DNA of 64,000 nucleotides from Dyadobacter jejuensis. GTDB lineage: Bacteria; Bacteroidota; Bacteroidia; Cytophagales; Spirosomataceae. The stretch spans positions 1 through 64,000 of the forward strand of contig NZ_QGDT01000014.1 of the NCBI RefSeq assembly GCF_003149085.1. Direction: 5' to 3'. Numbering within the stretch: position 1 is the stretch's first letter; each line of letters starts with the position of its first letter. Below are positions 28,920 to 35,708 of the stretch, one piece after another. The translations under genes were made by a program, and so were the position numbers. The notes beneath the pieces are model-generated. The model was not told the origin of the DNA, did not search any database, and saw nothing but the letters and a program-made list of their open reading frames with translations.

Positions 28920-28991
28920 AACCCCGGAGGGGTGTCCTATTAATAGCAAAACAGGATTCCTCAAGTTCACGTAGCCCCAGCGGGGCGACAT
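28920..28991. repeat. Repeat B, copy 1
   Basis: A 72-bp unit with three palindromes: CCCCGGAGGGG, CTATTAATAG and GCCCCAGCGGGGC. It resembles a bacterial REP-type interspersed repeat in being short, palindromic and intergenic. Confidence 0.9.
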
Positions 28992-29039
28992 GGTGGCCAT
29001 TGCGGTTGTATGTTAGGTGTTAGGTAAGTCGTTAAAAGC

Positions 29040-29121
29040 GGTCCGCGGCGCGGTCAAAGGTATTTAGGAGCCAGGAGTTAGGTATTAGGACTGGGGTGAA
29101 AGGATGAAGGTGGTCCGCCGC
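29040..29121. repeat. Repeat A, copy 3
   Basis: Copy of the 82-bp unit, with GGTCCGCGGC at its left end. Repeat B copy 2 starts 8 bases later. Confidence 0.9.
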
Positions 29122-29129
29122 AGCTGTTA

Positions 29130-29201
29130 AACCCCGGAGGGGTGTCCTATTAATAGCAAAACAGGATTCCTCAAGTTCACGAAGCCCCAGCGGGGCGACA
29201 T
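29130..29201. repeat. Repeat B, copy 2
   Basis: Copy of the 72-bp palindromic unit, nearly identical to copy 1. Confidence 0.9.
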
Positions 29202-29278
29202 GGTGGCCATTGCGGTTGTGTGTTAGGCGTTAAAAGTGGTCCGCGGCGCGGTCAAAAGTTAAAAGTTAAAGGTTAAAA

Positions 29279-29427
29279 GCGGTCCGCCGCTGCGGTTAAG
29301 GTGCTGATTTTAATGCATATAGCTTACTGCTTACAGCTGAAAAAATTGCTTTCCAGAAGTTTTTTGCGTTGCTACGCTTTTCGTTGAAATGTTGGCTCAT
29401 CGTTAGCGCTCATCCACTGGCGGTCCT
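29279..29427. repeat. Repeat C, copy 2
   Basis: Copy of the C unit, slightly shorter in the ATATAGC/TTACAGC tract. Repeat B copy 3 starts 19 bases later. Confidence 0.9.
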
Positions 29428-29446
29428 ATCACTACCACAGTTGCTG

Positions 29447-29518
29447 AACCCCGGAGGGGTGTCATATTAATAGCAAAACAGGATTCCTCAAGCTCACGAA
29501 GCCCCAGCGGGGCGACAT
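29447..29518. repeat. Repeat B, copy 3
   Basis: Copy of the 72-bp palindromic unit, with GTCAT for GTCCT and AGCTCAC for AGTTCAC. Both outer palindromes are intact. Confidence 0.9.
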
Positions 29519-29554
29519 CGCGGTCATGACGGTTTTATGTTAGGTGTTAAAAGC

Positions 29555-29636
29555 GGTCCGCCGCGCGGTCAAAGGTATTTAGGAGCCAGGAGTTAGGTAT
29601 TAGGAAAGGGGTGAAAGGATGAAGGTGGTCCGCCGC
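29555..29636. repeat. Repeat A, copy 4
   Basis: Copy of the 82-bp unit. Repeat B copy 4 starts 8 bases later. Confidence 0.9.
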
Positions 29637-29644
29637 AACTGTTA

Positions 29645-29716
29645 AACCCCGGAGGGGTGTCCTATTAATAGCAAAACAGGATTCCTCAAGTTCACGAAGC
29701 CCCAGCGGGGCGACAT
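29645..29716. repeat. Repeat B, copy 4
   Basis: Copy of the 72-bp palindromic unit. Confidence 0.9.
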
Positions 29717-29752
29717 CGCAGCCATTGCGGTTGTATGTTAGGCGTTAAAAGC

Positions 29753-29834
29753 GGTCCGCGGCGCGGTTAAAGGTATTTAGGAGCCAGGAGTTAGGTATTA
29801 GGAATGGGGTGAAAGGATGAAGGTGGTCCGCCGC
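29753..29834. repeat. Repeat A, copy 5
   Basis: Copy of the 82-bp unit. Repeat B copy 5 starts 8 bases later. Confidence 0.9.
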
Positions 29835-29842
29835 AATTGGTA

Positions 29843-29914
29843 AACCCCGGAGGGGTGTCCTATTAATAGCAAAACAGGATTCCTCAAGCTCACGAAGCCC
29901 CAGCGGGGCGACAT
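29843..29914. repeat. Repeat B, copy 5
   Basis: Copy of the 72-bp palindromic unit, sharing the AGCTCAC variant with copy 3. Confidence 0.9.
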
Positions 29915-30026
29915 CGCGGTCATGACGGTTTTATGTTAGGTCTTAAAAGCGGTCCGCCGCGCGGTCAAAAGTTAAAAGCTAAAGGTTAAAAGTTAAAGGT
30001 TAAAGGCGGCCACCGCGCGGTTAAAA

Positions 30027-30189
30027 GCGGTCCGCCGCTGCTGTTAAGGTGCTGAGTTTAATGCATATAGCATATAGCATATAGCTTACTGCTTATAGCT
30101 TAAAAAAATTGCTTTCCAGAAGTTTTTGCCTTGCTACGCCTTTCGTTGAAATGTTGGCTCATCGTTAGGGCTCATCCACTGGCAGTCCT
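30027..30189. repeat. Repeat C, copy 3
   Basis: The longest C unit. Its CATATAGC tract is expanded (ATAGCATATAGCATATAGC). Repeat B copy 6 starts 19 bases later. Confidence 0.9.
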
Positions 30190-30208
30190 GTGTCTACCAC
30201 AGCTGCTG

Positions 30209-30280
30209 AACCCCGGAGGGGTGTCCTATTAATAGCAAAACAGGATTCCTCAAGTTCACGAAGCCCCAGCGGGGCGACAT
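30209..30280. repeat. Repeat B, copy 6
   Basis: Copy of the 72-bp palindromic unit, the last of the series. Confidence 0.9.
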
Positions 30281-30314
30281 CGCGGCCATTGCGGTTGTAT
30301 GTTAGGTGTTAAAA

Positions 30315-30417
30315 GCGGTCCGCCGCTGCTGTTAAGGTGCTGAGTTTAATGCCTACAGCATATAGCTTACTGCTTACAGCTAAAAAAATTGCTTTCCACA
30401 AATTTTTGCATTGCTAC
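30315..30417. repeat. Repeat C, copy 4 (truncated)
   Basis: The C unit breaks off after ATTGCTAC, where the 135-bp tRNA-like tandem array begins. The join falls inside the array's terminator hairpin, whose left arm is missing here. Confidence 0.85.
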
Positions 30418-30445
30418 ACTAATTGCTTAGTGACCTTTTTCTATG

Positions 30446-30523
30446 TAGCGGGAGCTGGCCAGGATCGCCTGCCCGGTCGCCCCATCGATCTTTGTGTTAT
30501 GAGCCGATCGAGCGGAGGGATTT
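30446..30523 (-). pseudogene. Degenerate tRNA-fMet-like copy 1 (distal)
   Basis: It keeps the anticodon part GGCTCATAAC and the 3' end CCAGCTCCCGCTA of the neighbouring tRNA-fMet. The 5' acceptor strand does not match the 3' end, and the variable/T-arm region is replaced by GATCGATGGGGCGACCGGGC-type sequence. No canonical cloverleaf forms. It may be a pseudogene or a different small RNA. Confidence 0.7.
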
Positions 30524-30580
30524 TGTGTATTGTGATAAAAAACCAAAAGGTCACTAATTGCTTAGTGACCTTTTTCTATG

Positions 30581-30658
30581 TAGCGGGAGCTGGCCAGGAT
30601 CGCCTGCCCGGTCGCCCCATCGATCTTTGTGTTATGAGCCGATCGAGCGGAGGGATTT
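30581..30658 (-). pseudogene. Degenerate tRNA-fMet-like copy 2
   Basis: Identical to the distal copy, 135 bases closer to the real tRNA, with complete terminator hairpins on both sides. Confidence 0.7.
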
Positions 30659-30715
30659 TGTGTATTGTGATAAAAAACCAAAAGGTCACTAATTGCTTAG
30701 TGACCTTTTTCTATG

Positions 30716-30793
30716 TAGCGGGAGCTGGCCAGGATCGCCTGCCCGGTCGCCCCATCGATCTTTGTGTTATGAGCCGATCGAGCGGAGGGATTT
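30716..30793 (-). pseudogene. Degenerate tRNA-fMet-like copy 3 (proximal)
   Basis: Identical to the other two copies and nearest to the real tRNA-fMet. No separate promoter is seen, so transcription would require read-through of the terminator at 30805-30844. Confidence 0.7.
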
Positions 30794-30804
30794 TGTGTAT
30801 TGTG

Positions 30805-30844
30805 ATAAAAAACCAAAAGGTCACTAATTGCTTAGTGACCTTTT
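30805..30844 (-). terminator. Terminator of tRNA-fMet
   Basis: A perfect 13-bp stem (30815-30827 with 30832-30844) with a 4-base loop. Read on the minus strand it is followed by GGTTTTTTATC. The same hairpin recurs in each 135-bp unit (centred near 30560 and 30695). Confidence 0.9.
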
Positions 30845-30850
30845 TCTATG

Positions 30851-30923
<73 letters not shown>

Positions 30924-30942
30924 GTGTTGCTGAATTGGAGTG

Positions 30943-30974
30943 CAAATATACAACAATTTTTTGCTAGTAAACAA
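30943..30974 (-). promoter_or_regulatory. Promoter of tRNA-fMet (Bacteroidota type)
   Basis: On the minus strand, TTGTTT (30969-30974) and an exact TAnnTTTG element TATATTTG (30943-30950) are 18 bases apart, 20 bases before the tRNA. Confidence 0.85.
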
Positions 30975-31452
30975 TTGTTTGCGTAAATATTTAAGGATAC
31001 TTTTTTGATGGATATAACCTTTAGGGATCTAACTGGTTCATTGATAGGTTGTAAGCCTGTCGGTGGTTTTCCTGATGTCTTATGCCTTTTCGGCTGGGTT
31101 TGCCTGTTCTATTGGGGCCTGCGCCGTCCTTGGGCCCATTTTCTTCGAATGGTTTTGATGGCCGTTATGGGCAATGTGCCAGGATACTGTTTTACGGCTT
31201 GAGATATATCAATGGTTTATTGGTAGTTAGGGATAGCAATAGGATGGATAGAAAACCGTAGTTTTGTGCAAATATTGGTAGAACACCCCACTTCAAGCCG
31301 AACTTGTTGGAGTCGATAAGAGCAATGTACCCACTATAGTGGCTCAGATCAAGGCTTTTATAGATCAACTTAAGTATAAGTCCCATGGGCAGTAGCTGGT
31401 ATATGGAAGAAGAGACGGGGTTTTGCTGAAAAAAGTAAAAAGAAAAAGAATA
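30975..31452. other. Gene-free spacer upstream of era
   Basis: About 480 bases. Short frames at 31005-31202 (+) and 31192-31482 (-) look non-coding. No repeat or RNA gene is recognised, and the promoter of era is not clearly visible. Confidence 0.5.
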
Positions 31453-32376
31453 ATGGAAAATAAAGAAGAAAATGTCCTCCATTTAAGAGACTACCGCGCT
31501 GGCTTTGTGAGCATCATCGGCAAACCCAATGTAGGGAAGTCGACGCTGATGAACGTGCTGGTAGGCGAACGGATGTCGATTATCACCTCCAAGGCCCAAA
31601 CCACCCGTCATCGGATTATGGGAATCCTCAATGGTCGCCATGAGGATATCCCTTTTCAGTTGGTGTATTCCGACACCCCTGGAGTGGTAAAGCCCGCTTA
31701 TAAATTGCATGATTCTATGATGACCTTCGTAAAAGGGTCTCTAGAAGATGCTGATGTGGTGCTTTTTGTTGCCGAAATAGGAGAAAAAGCCGCGGACCAT
31801 GAGGTAACACCCTTATTGATTCGTACCGATGCTCCGGTGGTCTTGGTACTGAATAAAATAGACCTATCCGACGAAGAGACCGTCAACAGGAAAATCGCCG
31901 AGTGGGAAGAGGCTATTCAGCCCGCGGCTATCATCCCGATTTCGGCCCTCTTGAATGCGAATATCCAAACGCTCTTCGACGCCGTAATTACCAGGTTGCC
32001 GTTTCATCCCCCCTATTTTGAAGAAGATGAACTAACCGACAAGCCTGAGCGTTTCTTTGCTTCGGAAATTATCCGTGAAAAGATCTTTTTAAACTACCGC
32101 CAGGAAATTCCATACAGCTCCGAAGTGGTGGTTACCGAGTTTAAAGAAAAAGAGGATATCATTGTGATCCGCGCTGAAATACTCGTCGAGCGTAAAAGTC
32201 AGAAGGGTATTATTATTGGGGAAAAAGGCGAGATGCTTAAAAAGGTGGGTACCCAGGCCCGCCAGGATCTCGAGGCTTTCTTTGGCAAAAAGGTGTTCCT
32301 GGAGTCACATGTTAAAGTAGAACCCGACTGGAGAAGTAAGGAAAATAAGCTTCGTCAGTTTGGATATGGTGAATAA
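31453..32376 (+). CDS. era: GTPase Era
   Basis: An essential GTPase that binds 16S rRNA and helps 30S assembly. From the ATG at 31453 (MENKEENVLHLRDY) the protein has 307 residues, a normal length; an in-frame start 30 bases upstream only adds a basic tail. G motifs visible are G1 GKPNVGKST, G3 DTPG and G4 NKID. The C-terminal KH RNA-binding domain contains GIIIGEKGEMLKKVG. der follows in the same direction 70 bases later, so the two ribosome-assembly GTPases are probably cotranscribed. Confidence 0.97.
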   Translation: MENKEENVLHLRDYRAGFVSIIGKPNVGKSTLMNVLVGERMSIITSKAQTTRHRIMGILNGRHEDIPFQLVYSDTPGVVKPAYKLHDSMMTFVKGSLEDADVVLFVAEIGEKAADHEVTPLLIRTDAPVVLVLNKIDLSDEETVNRKIAEWEEAIQPAAIIPISALLNANIQTLFDAVITRLPFHPPYFEEDELTDKPERFFASEIIREKIFLNYRQEIPYSSEVVVTEFKEKEDIIVIRAEILVERKSQKGIIIGEKGEMLKKVGTQARQDLEAFFGKKVFLESHVKVEPDWRSKENKLRQFGYGE

Positions 32377-32446
32377 AAATTAAACAAGGAACGGAGGGAA
32401 AAGTAGCAACTTTTTCCGGATCAATTAAAAATGCATTAGCGCAATT

Positions 32447-33757
32447 ATGGCAAATATAATTTCAATCGTAGGTCGTCCGAACGTCGGAAAGTCGACCCTA
32501 TTTAACCGGCTTATCGAAAGCCGTAAGGCCATTATGGACAACCAAAGTGGGGTGACCCGCGACCGCCATTATGGGTATGGGGAATGGACTGACCAATATT
32601 TTACCGTGATCGATACGGGAGGCTATGTGGTGGGGTCTGAAGATATTTTCGAAGGAGCCATACGCGACCAGGTAGAACTGGCCATCGAAGAGTCGACAGT
32701 CGTCCTTTTTATGGTCGATACCATGACGGGCCTCACCGACCTGGACAAAGACTTTGCCAATGTCCTCAGAAGGTACGACAAGCCGGTTTTTTTGGTAGCC
32801 AATAAGGCCGAAACCAACGAACGTTACCAGTCGGCGGTAGAGTTTTACGAAATGGGTTTGGGGGACGTCATCTATCCCATTTCTGCTCAAACGGGCTTTG
32901 GAACCGGTGAGCTTCTGGACGAAGTAGTGAAGCACTTCGAGACGGCCGGTATAGAGGACCCCGAAGCGGGACTACCCCGGATCGCCATTATGGGGCGCCC
33001 AAACGTGGGGAAGTCTTCCTTCCTTAACGTGCTTACCGGTACCGATCGCAGTATTGTTACAGACATAGCCGGCACCACCCGCGACGCCATCCATACGCAT
33101 TATAATGCCTTTGGAATGGAGTTTATTTTGACCGATACAGCCGGGATTCGTCGTAAGTCGCGGGTTAACGAAGATATAGAGTATTATTCGACGCTTCGCT
33201 CCGTAAAAGCCATGGAGGAGTCGGATGTATGTGTGGTGCTTATCGACGCTACGCAAGGGCTCGAAGGCCAGGATATGAATATTATTGGCCAAGCCGATAA
33301 GGCCAAAAAAGGAATTGTGATCATGGTCAACAAATGGGATCTGATTGAAAAGGATTCCAAAACCGCCGATACCTATAAGAAACAACTCCTTGAAAGGTTG
33401 GCTCCTATGAACTATATGCCTATCATCTTCGCTTCGGTGGTCGATAAGCAGCGTATTCACCAGGTTATCGAAACCGCCATGGATGTGTATCATAACAAGA
33501 CGAAGAAGATTTCAACTTCCAAGTTGAACGAGGTGATGCAGGCTGAGATAGCCAAATACCCCCCTCCGGCGCATCGAGGCAAGTATATCAATATCAAATA
33601 TATGATTCAGCTGCCTACTCCTTCGCCCACTTTCGTGTTCTTTAGTAGCAATCCTAAGCATGTTAAAGATCCTTATCTGCGCTATTTGGAAAATCGCATG
33701 CGGGAAAACTTTGATTTCTCAGGTGTGCCTATCACGATTTTCTTTAGGGAAAAATAG
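32447..33757 (+). CDS. der: Ribosome biogenesis GTPase Der (EngA)
   Basis: The protein has 436 residues and two tandem G domains, the hallmark of Der. The first begins with GRPNVGKSTLFN (residue 8 on) and has VIDTGG and NKAE. The second begins at about 180 with GRPNVGKSSFLN and has DTAG and NKWD. The C-terminal KH-like domain ends with FDFSGVPITIFFREK. The protein acts in 50S subunit assembly. The gene is followed by a strong terminator, so the era-der pair forms a closed unit. Confidence 0.98.
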   Translation: MANIISIVGRPNVGKSTLFNRLIESRKAIMDNQSGVTRDRHYGYGEWTDQYFTVIDTGGYVVGSEDIFEGAIRDQVELAIEESTVVLFMVDTMTGLTDLDKDFANVLRRYDKPVFLVANKAETNERYQSAVEFYEMGLGDVIYPISAQTGFGTGELLDEVVKHFETAGIEDPEAGLPRIAIMGRPNVGKSSFLNVLTGTDRSIVTDIAGTTRDAIHTHYNAFGMEFILTDTAGIRRKSRVNEDIEYYSTLRSVKAMEESDVCVVLIDATQGLEGQDMNIIGQADKAKKGIVIMVNKWDLIEKDSKTADTYKKQLLERLAPMNYMPIIFASVVDKQRIHQVIETAMDVYHNKTKKISTSKLNEVMQAEIAKYPPPAHRGKYINIKYMIQLPTPSPTFVFFSSNPKHVKDPYLRYLENRMRENFDFSGVPITIFFREK

Positions 33758-33810
33758 CGTAACCACGCTGGCAACCAGCATTTTTCTGGGGTTAGCCATC
33801 CATATTTCGA

Positions 33811-33842
33811 AATGCCTGCACCTGTTGCGGGCATTTTTTTTA
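33811..33842 (+). terminator. Rho-independent terminator after der
   Basis: A 10-bp stem AATGCCTGCA / TGCGGGCATT (one G-U pair), a 4-base loop and a long T run, 54 bases after the stop codon. Confidence 0.88.
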
Positions 33843-33956
33843 ATTATTCTCTCTCCCTCTGCAACCTTCTTGCCGCGTTTTACATCTATTAGACTACATA
33901 TTCTTGTTTAAAAAGTTAATTTTTCAAAAAAAATATTAAAAACAAGGTACTATGTA

Positions 33957-33988
33957 TTGCAAGATACCAGATAAAACACATATATTTG
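33957..33988 (+). promoter_or_regulatory. Candidate promoter of the 34051 gene
   Basis: TTG (33957-33959) and an exact -7 element TATATTTG (33981-33988), spaced 21 bases apart, about 60 bases before the ATG at 34051. Confidence 0.6.
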
Positions 33989-34050
33989 TAAGGTCAATTA
34001 GTTAAGTCCAAATGCCTATCGTATTTCTAAACAATTGAAGATCCATAGCC

Positions 34051-34437
34051 ATGAGAATTTTACTTTCATTTATACTGATACTATCCCTGTCCCTTCAGGC
34101 GCAAGCTACTGGGTATGCTCATAATATGTTTGTAGCTCATAAAAAGTTACAAACGGTGAAAGAGGCTCCGTCGGCCAGCAAAAAGGAGCCAAAGGCTACC
34201 TCGGTTGCCCGTGTTAAAAAGCCCGTAAAGCCTGCTCAGGCGAGTCTGGTCGGTTCCGACGAATGGAGCGACAAAATGCAGGGTTATAGGACACTGAACC
34301 AAAGAATACTACACGAAACACGTCTTTCTTTTTTCGAGTCGGAGGAAGAGGAGTCTAGTACGACAAAAACCATTATTTCGGCCTTGATAGATGGGGTTAA
34401 AAGAATGATATTATCCGTATTAGGAGTTCGAAGTTAA
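34051..34437 (+). CDS. Small exported protein of unknown function, 128 aa
   Basis: A clear signal peptide (MRILLSFILILSLSLQAQA) is followed by a basic, Ala/Lys/Pro-rich linker (about 35-75), an acidic patch FESEEEESS near residue 98 and a final hydrophobic helix ALIDGVKRMILSVLGV. I do not recognise the family. The product is probably periplasmic. The gene has its own promoter candidate and stands alone between the era-der terminator and the convergent FAH-family gene. Confidence 0.75.
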   Translation: MRILLSFILILSLSLQAQATGYAHNMFVAHKKLQTVKEAPSASKKEPKATSVARVKKPVKPAQASLVGSDEWSDKMQGYRTLNQRILHETRLSFFESEEEESSTTKTIISALIDGVKRMILSVLGVRS

Positions 34438-34690
34438 GGGATGCTTCGTGTTTTTAGGGCCTAGGGCCTCCTTAGAGGCGTCCACAAAACAAAGAATTTT
34501 ATTTTTAAATATCTATTGGAATCGGAAAAGGTTACTTTTTCGATTTTTTTTGGTGCCTAGGGGTAACACTTTTCTAAAGTCCTCCCTGTTATGGGTACCT
34601 CTGCCAATTACGATCTAATTAAAAATAGAGTGTTCAGCAAGCGCCTTTAGAAAAGATTAATTTTACTACCTAAGAGTTTGATCTTCAGAA

Positions 34691-34731
34691 GGTACAGCAA
34701 GCCATGGGGCTTCCCCATGGCTTGCTGTACC
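34691..34731. other. Perfect 19-bp hairpin directly after the FAH-family stop codon
   Basis: Arms 34691-34709 and 34713-34731 are perfectly complementary around a 3-base loop. The hairpin starts one base after the stop codon at 34733-34735. Neither strand shows a T run, so it is at best an atypical terminator; protection of the mRNA 3' end is another possibility. Confidence 0.7.
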
Positions 34732-34732
34732 G

Positions 34733-35569
34733 TTAAGCTACTACATTGGTGAGTGTACCAATAGGTTCAATCGTGATATGAACGATATCGCCACTTTGCA
34801 GTGTAAAGCTCGATGGGGGTACGATGCCCGTTCCCGTCATCAGATAGCACCCTGTAGGGAACGACAGTTCTTTAAAAAGATAGTGAAGCAGTTCCTCTGG
34901 GGTACGCTTCATTTGGGAGAGGGTTACCTCCTCGTTAAAGACCTCTTCTCCCCCCCTTATGATGGAAAGGTCCACGACGGTGTCGGGAGCTAGGGGACTA
35001 GGGGTTATGTATAGGCAAGGTCCTAGGGCTGCGCTGCCGGTATAGGATTTGGCCTGAGGTAAGTAAAGGGGATTTTCGCCCTCAATGCTCCTCGACGACA
35101 TGTCGTTACCGATCGTGTATCCAACCAAGGTACCATCGGAAGTAGCAAAAAGGGTAAGCTCGGGCTCGGGAACATCCCAGCTCGAATCCTTGCGGATGCG
35201 CACCTGGCCATGGTTGCCTACCACCCGCCAGGCGGTCGATTTGAAAAATAATTCGGGCCTGTCGGCGTCGTAAACCCGGTCATAAAAGCTTCCTCCTCCG
35301 GCTTTTTCCGATTCTTCCATACGGGCTGTGCGGCTTTTGTAGTAGGTTACCCCCGAGGCCCATACTTCTTGGGTTCCTATCGGTGCCAAGATATCCGTAA
35401 TCGGCTGTTCGTCGGATAGGGGAATGGCTATCAGGGTGGTAGTTTGCCCTTGTAGCCAGTCGTACAAGTCGTTACGATTGACTACCTGGTCCCAGTCTGT
35501 CTCGTGCAGTCGGTAATACTGATCCTCCTGCTCGAGCAAGATCCCATGTTCGGTTTTGTATAATTTCAT
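34733..35569 (-). CDS. Fumarylacetoacetate hydrolase (FAH) family protein
   Basis: The protein has 278 residues with the FAH C-terminal fold. Metal-binding acidic residues are visible in PEPELTLF (two Glu) and YTIGNDMSSR (Asp), with LFFKSTAWRVVGN just before them and a C-terminal GTGIVPPSSFTLQSGDIV. Members cleave C-C bonds or dehydrate sugar acids (for example acylpyruvate hydrolases and 2-keto-3-deoxy-arabinonate dehydratase). The conserved SGVTYYKSRTARMEES near residue 90 favours the sugar-acid dehydratase-like branch, but this is a guess. No pathway neighbours are present. Confidence 0.88.
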   Translation of the reverse strand: MKLYKTEHGILLEQEDQYYRLHETDWDQVVNRNDLYDWLQGQTTTLIAIPLSDEQPITDILAPIGTQEVWASGVTYYKSRTARMEESEKAGGGSFYDRVYDADRPELFFKSTAWRVVGNHGQVRIRKDSSWDVPEPELTLFATSDGTLVGYTIGNDMSSRSIEGENPLYLPQAKSYTGSAALGPCLYITPSPLAPDTVVDLSIIRGGEEVFNEEVTLSQMKRTPEELLHYLFKELSFPTGCYLMTGTGIVPPSSFTLQSGDIVHITIEPIGTLTNVVA

Positions 35570-35708
35570 CGGATTTGGCGTTTAATACATGCTATAAAAG
35601 TAGGTAGAACGTGTACTCTACCCTACCATCCAGTACGAATCCAACGGTTCTTTGGACTATTATAGCCGAACCTATTCCTCTGTAATTTCCAATATTCCTC
35701 TATGGCTT

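Larger units (their letters stand above)
30421..30825. repeat. Three identical 135-bp tandem units (tRNA-like + terminator)
   Basis: Units start at 30421, 30556 and 30691, and I see no difference between them; a fourth, incomplete period runs into the real tRNA-fMet. Read on the minus strand, each unit has a tRNA-fMet-like sequence ending in CCAGCTCCCGCTA, identical to the real tRNA's 3' end, then a hairpin from AAAAGGTCACTAA with its complement and a T run. The perfect identity suggests recent amplification or active homogenisation. Confidence 0.95.

Noticed and set aside
28316..30417. Insertion sequence or transposon
   Set aside because: No transposase frame and no terminal repeats bounding the whole region.
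28316..30825. CRISPR array
   Set aside because: Units are 72-160 bp, of three kinds, with constant 8- or 19-base joins, and the 135-bp units have no unique spacers. No cas genes are present.
31005..31202. Small Trp/Cys-rich frame before era
   Set aside because: Composition is unlike neighbouring genes; no start context or homology.
31192..31482. Minus-strand frame overlapping the start of era
   Set aside because: It overlaps the certain era start and reads as low-complexity Phe/Leu/Tyr.
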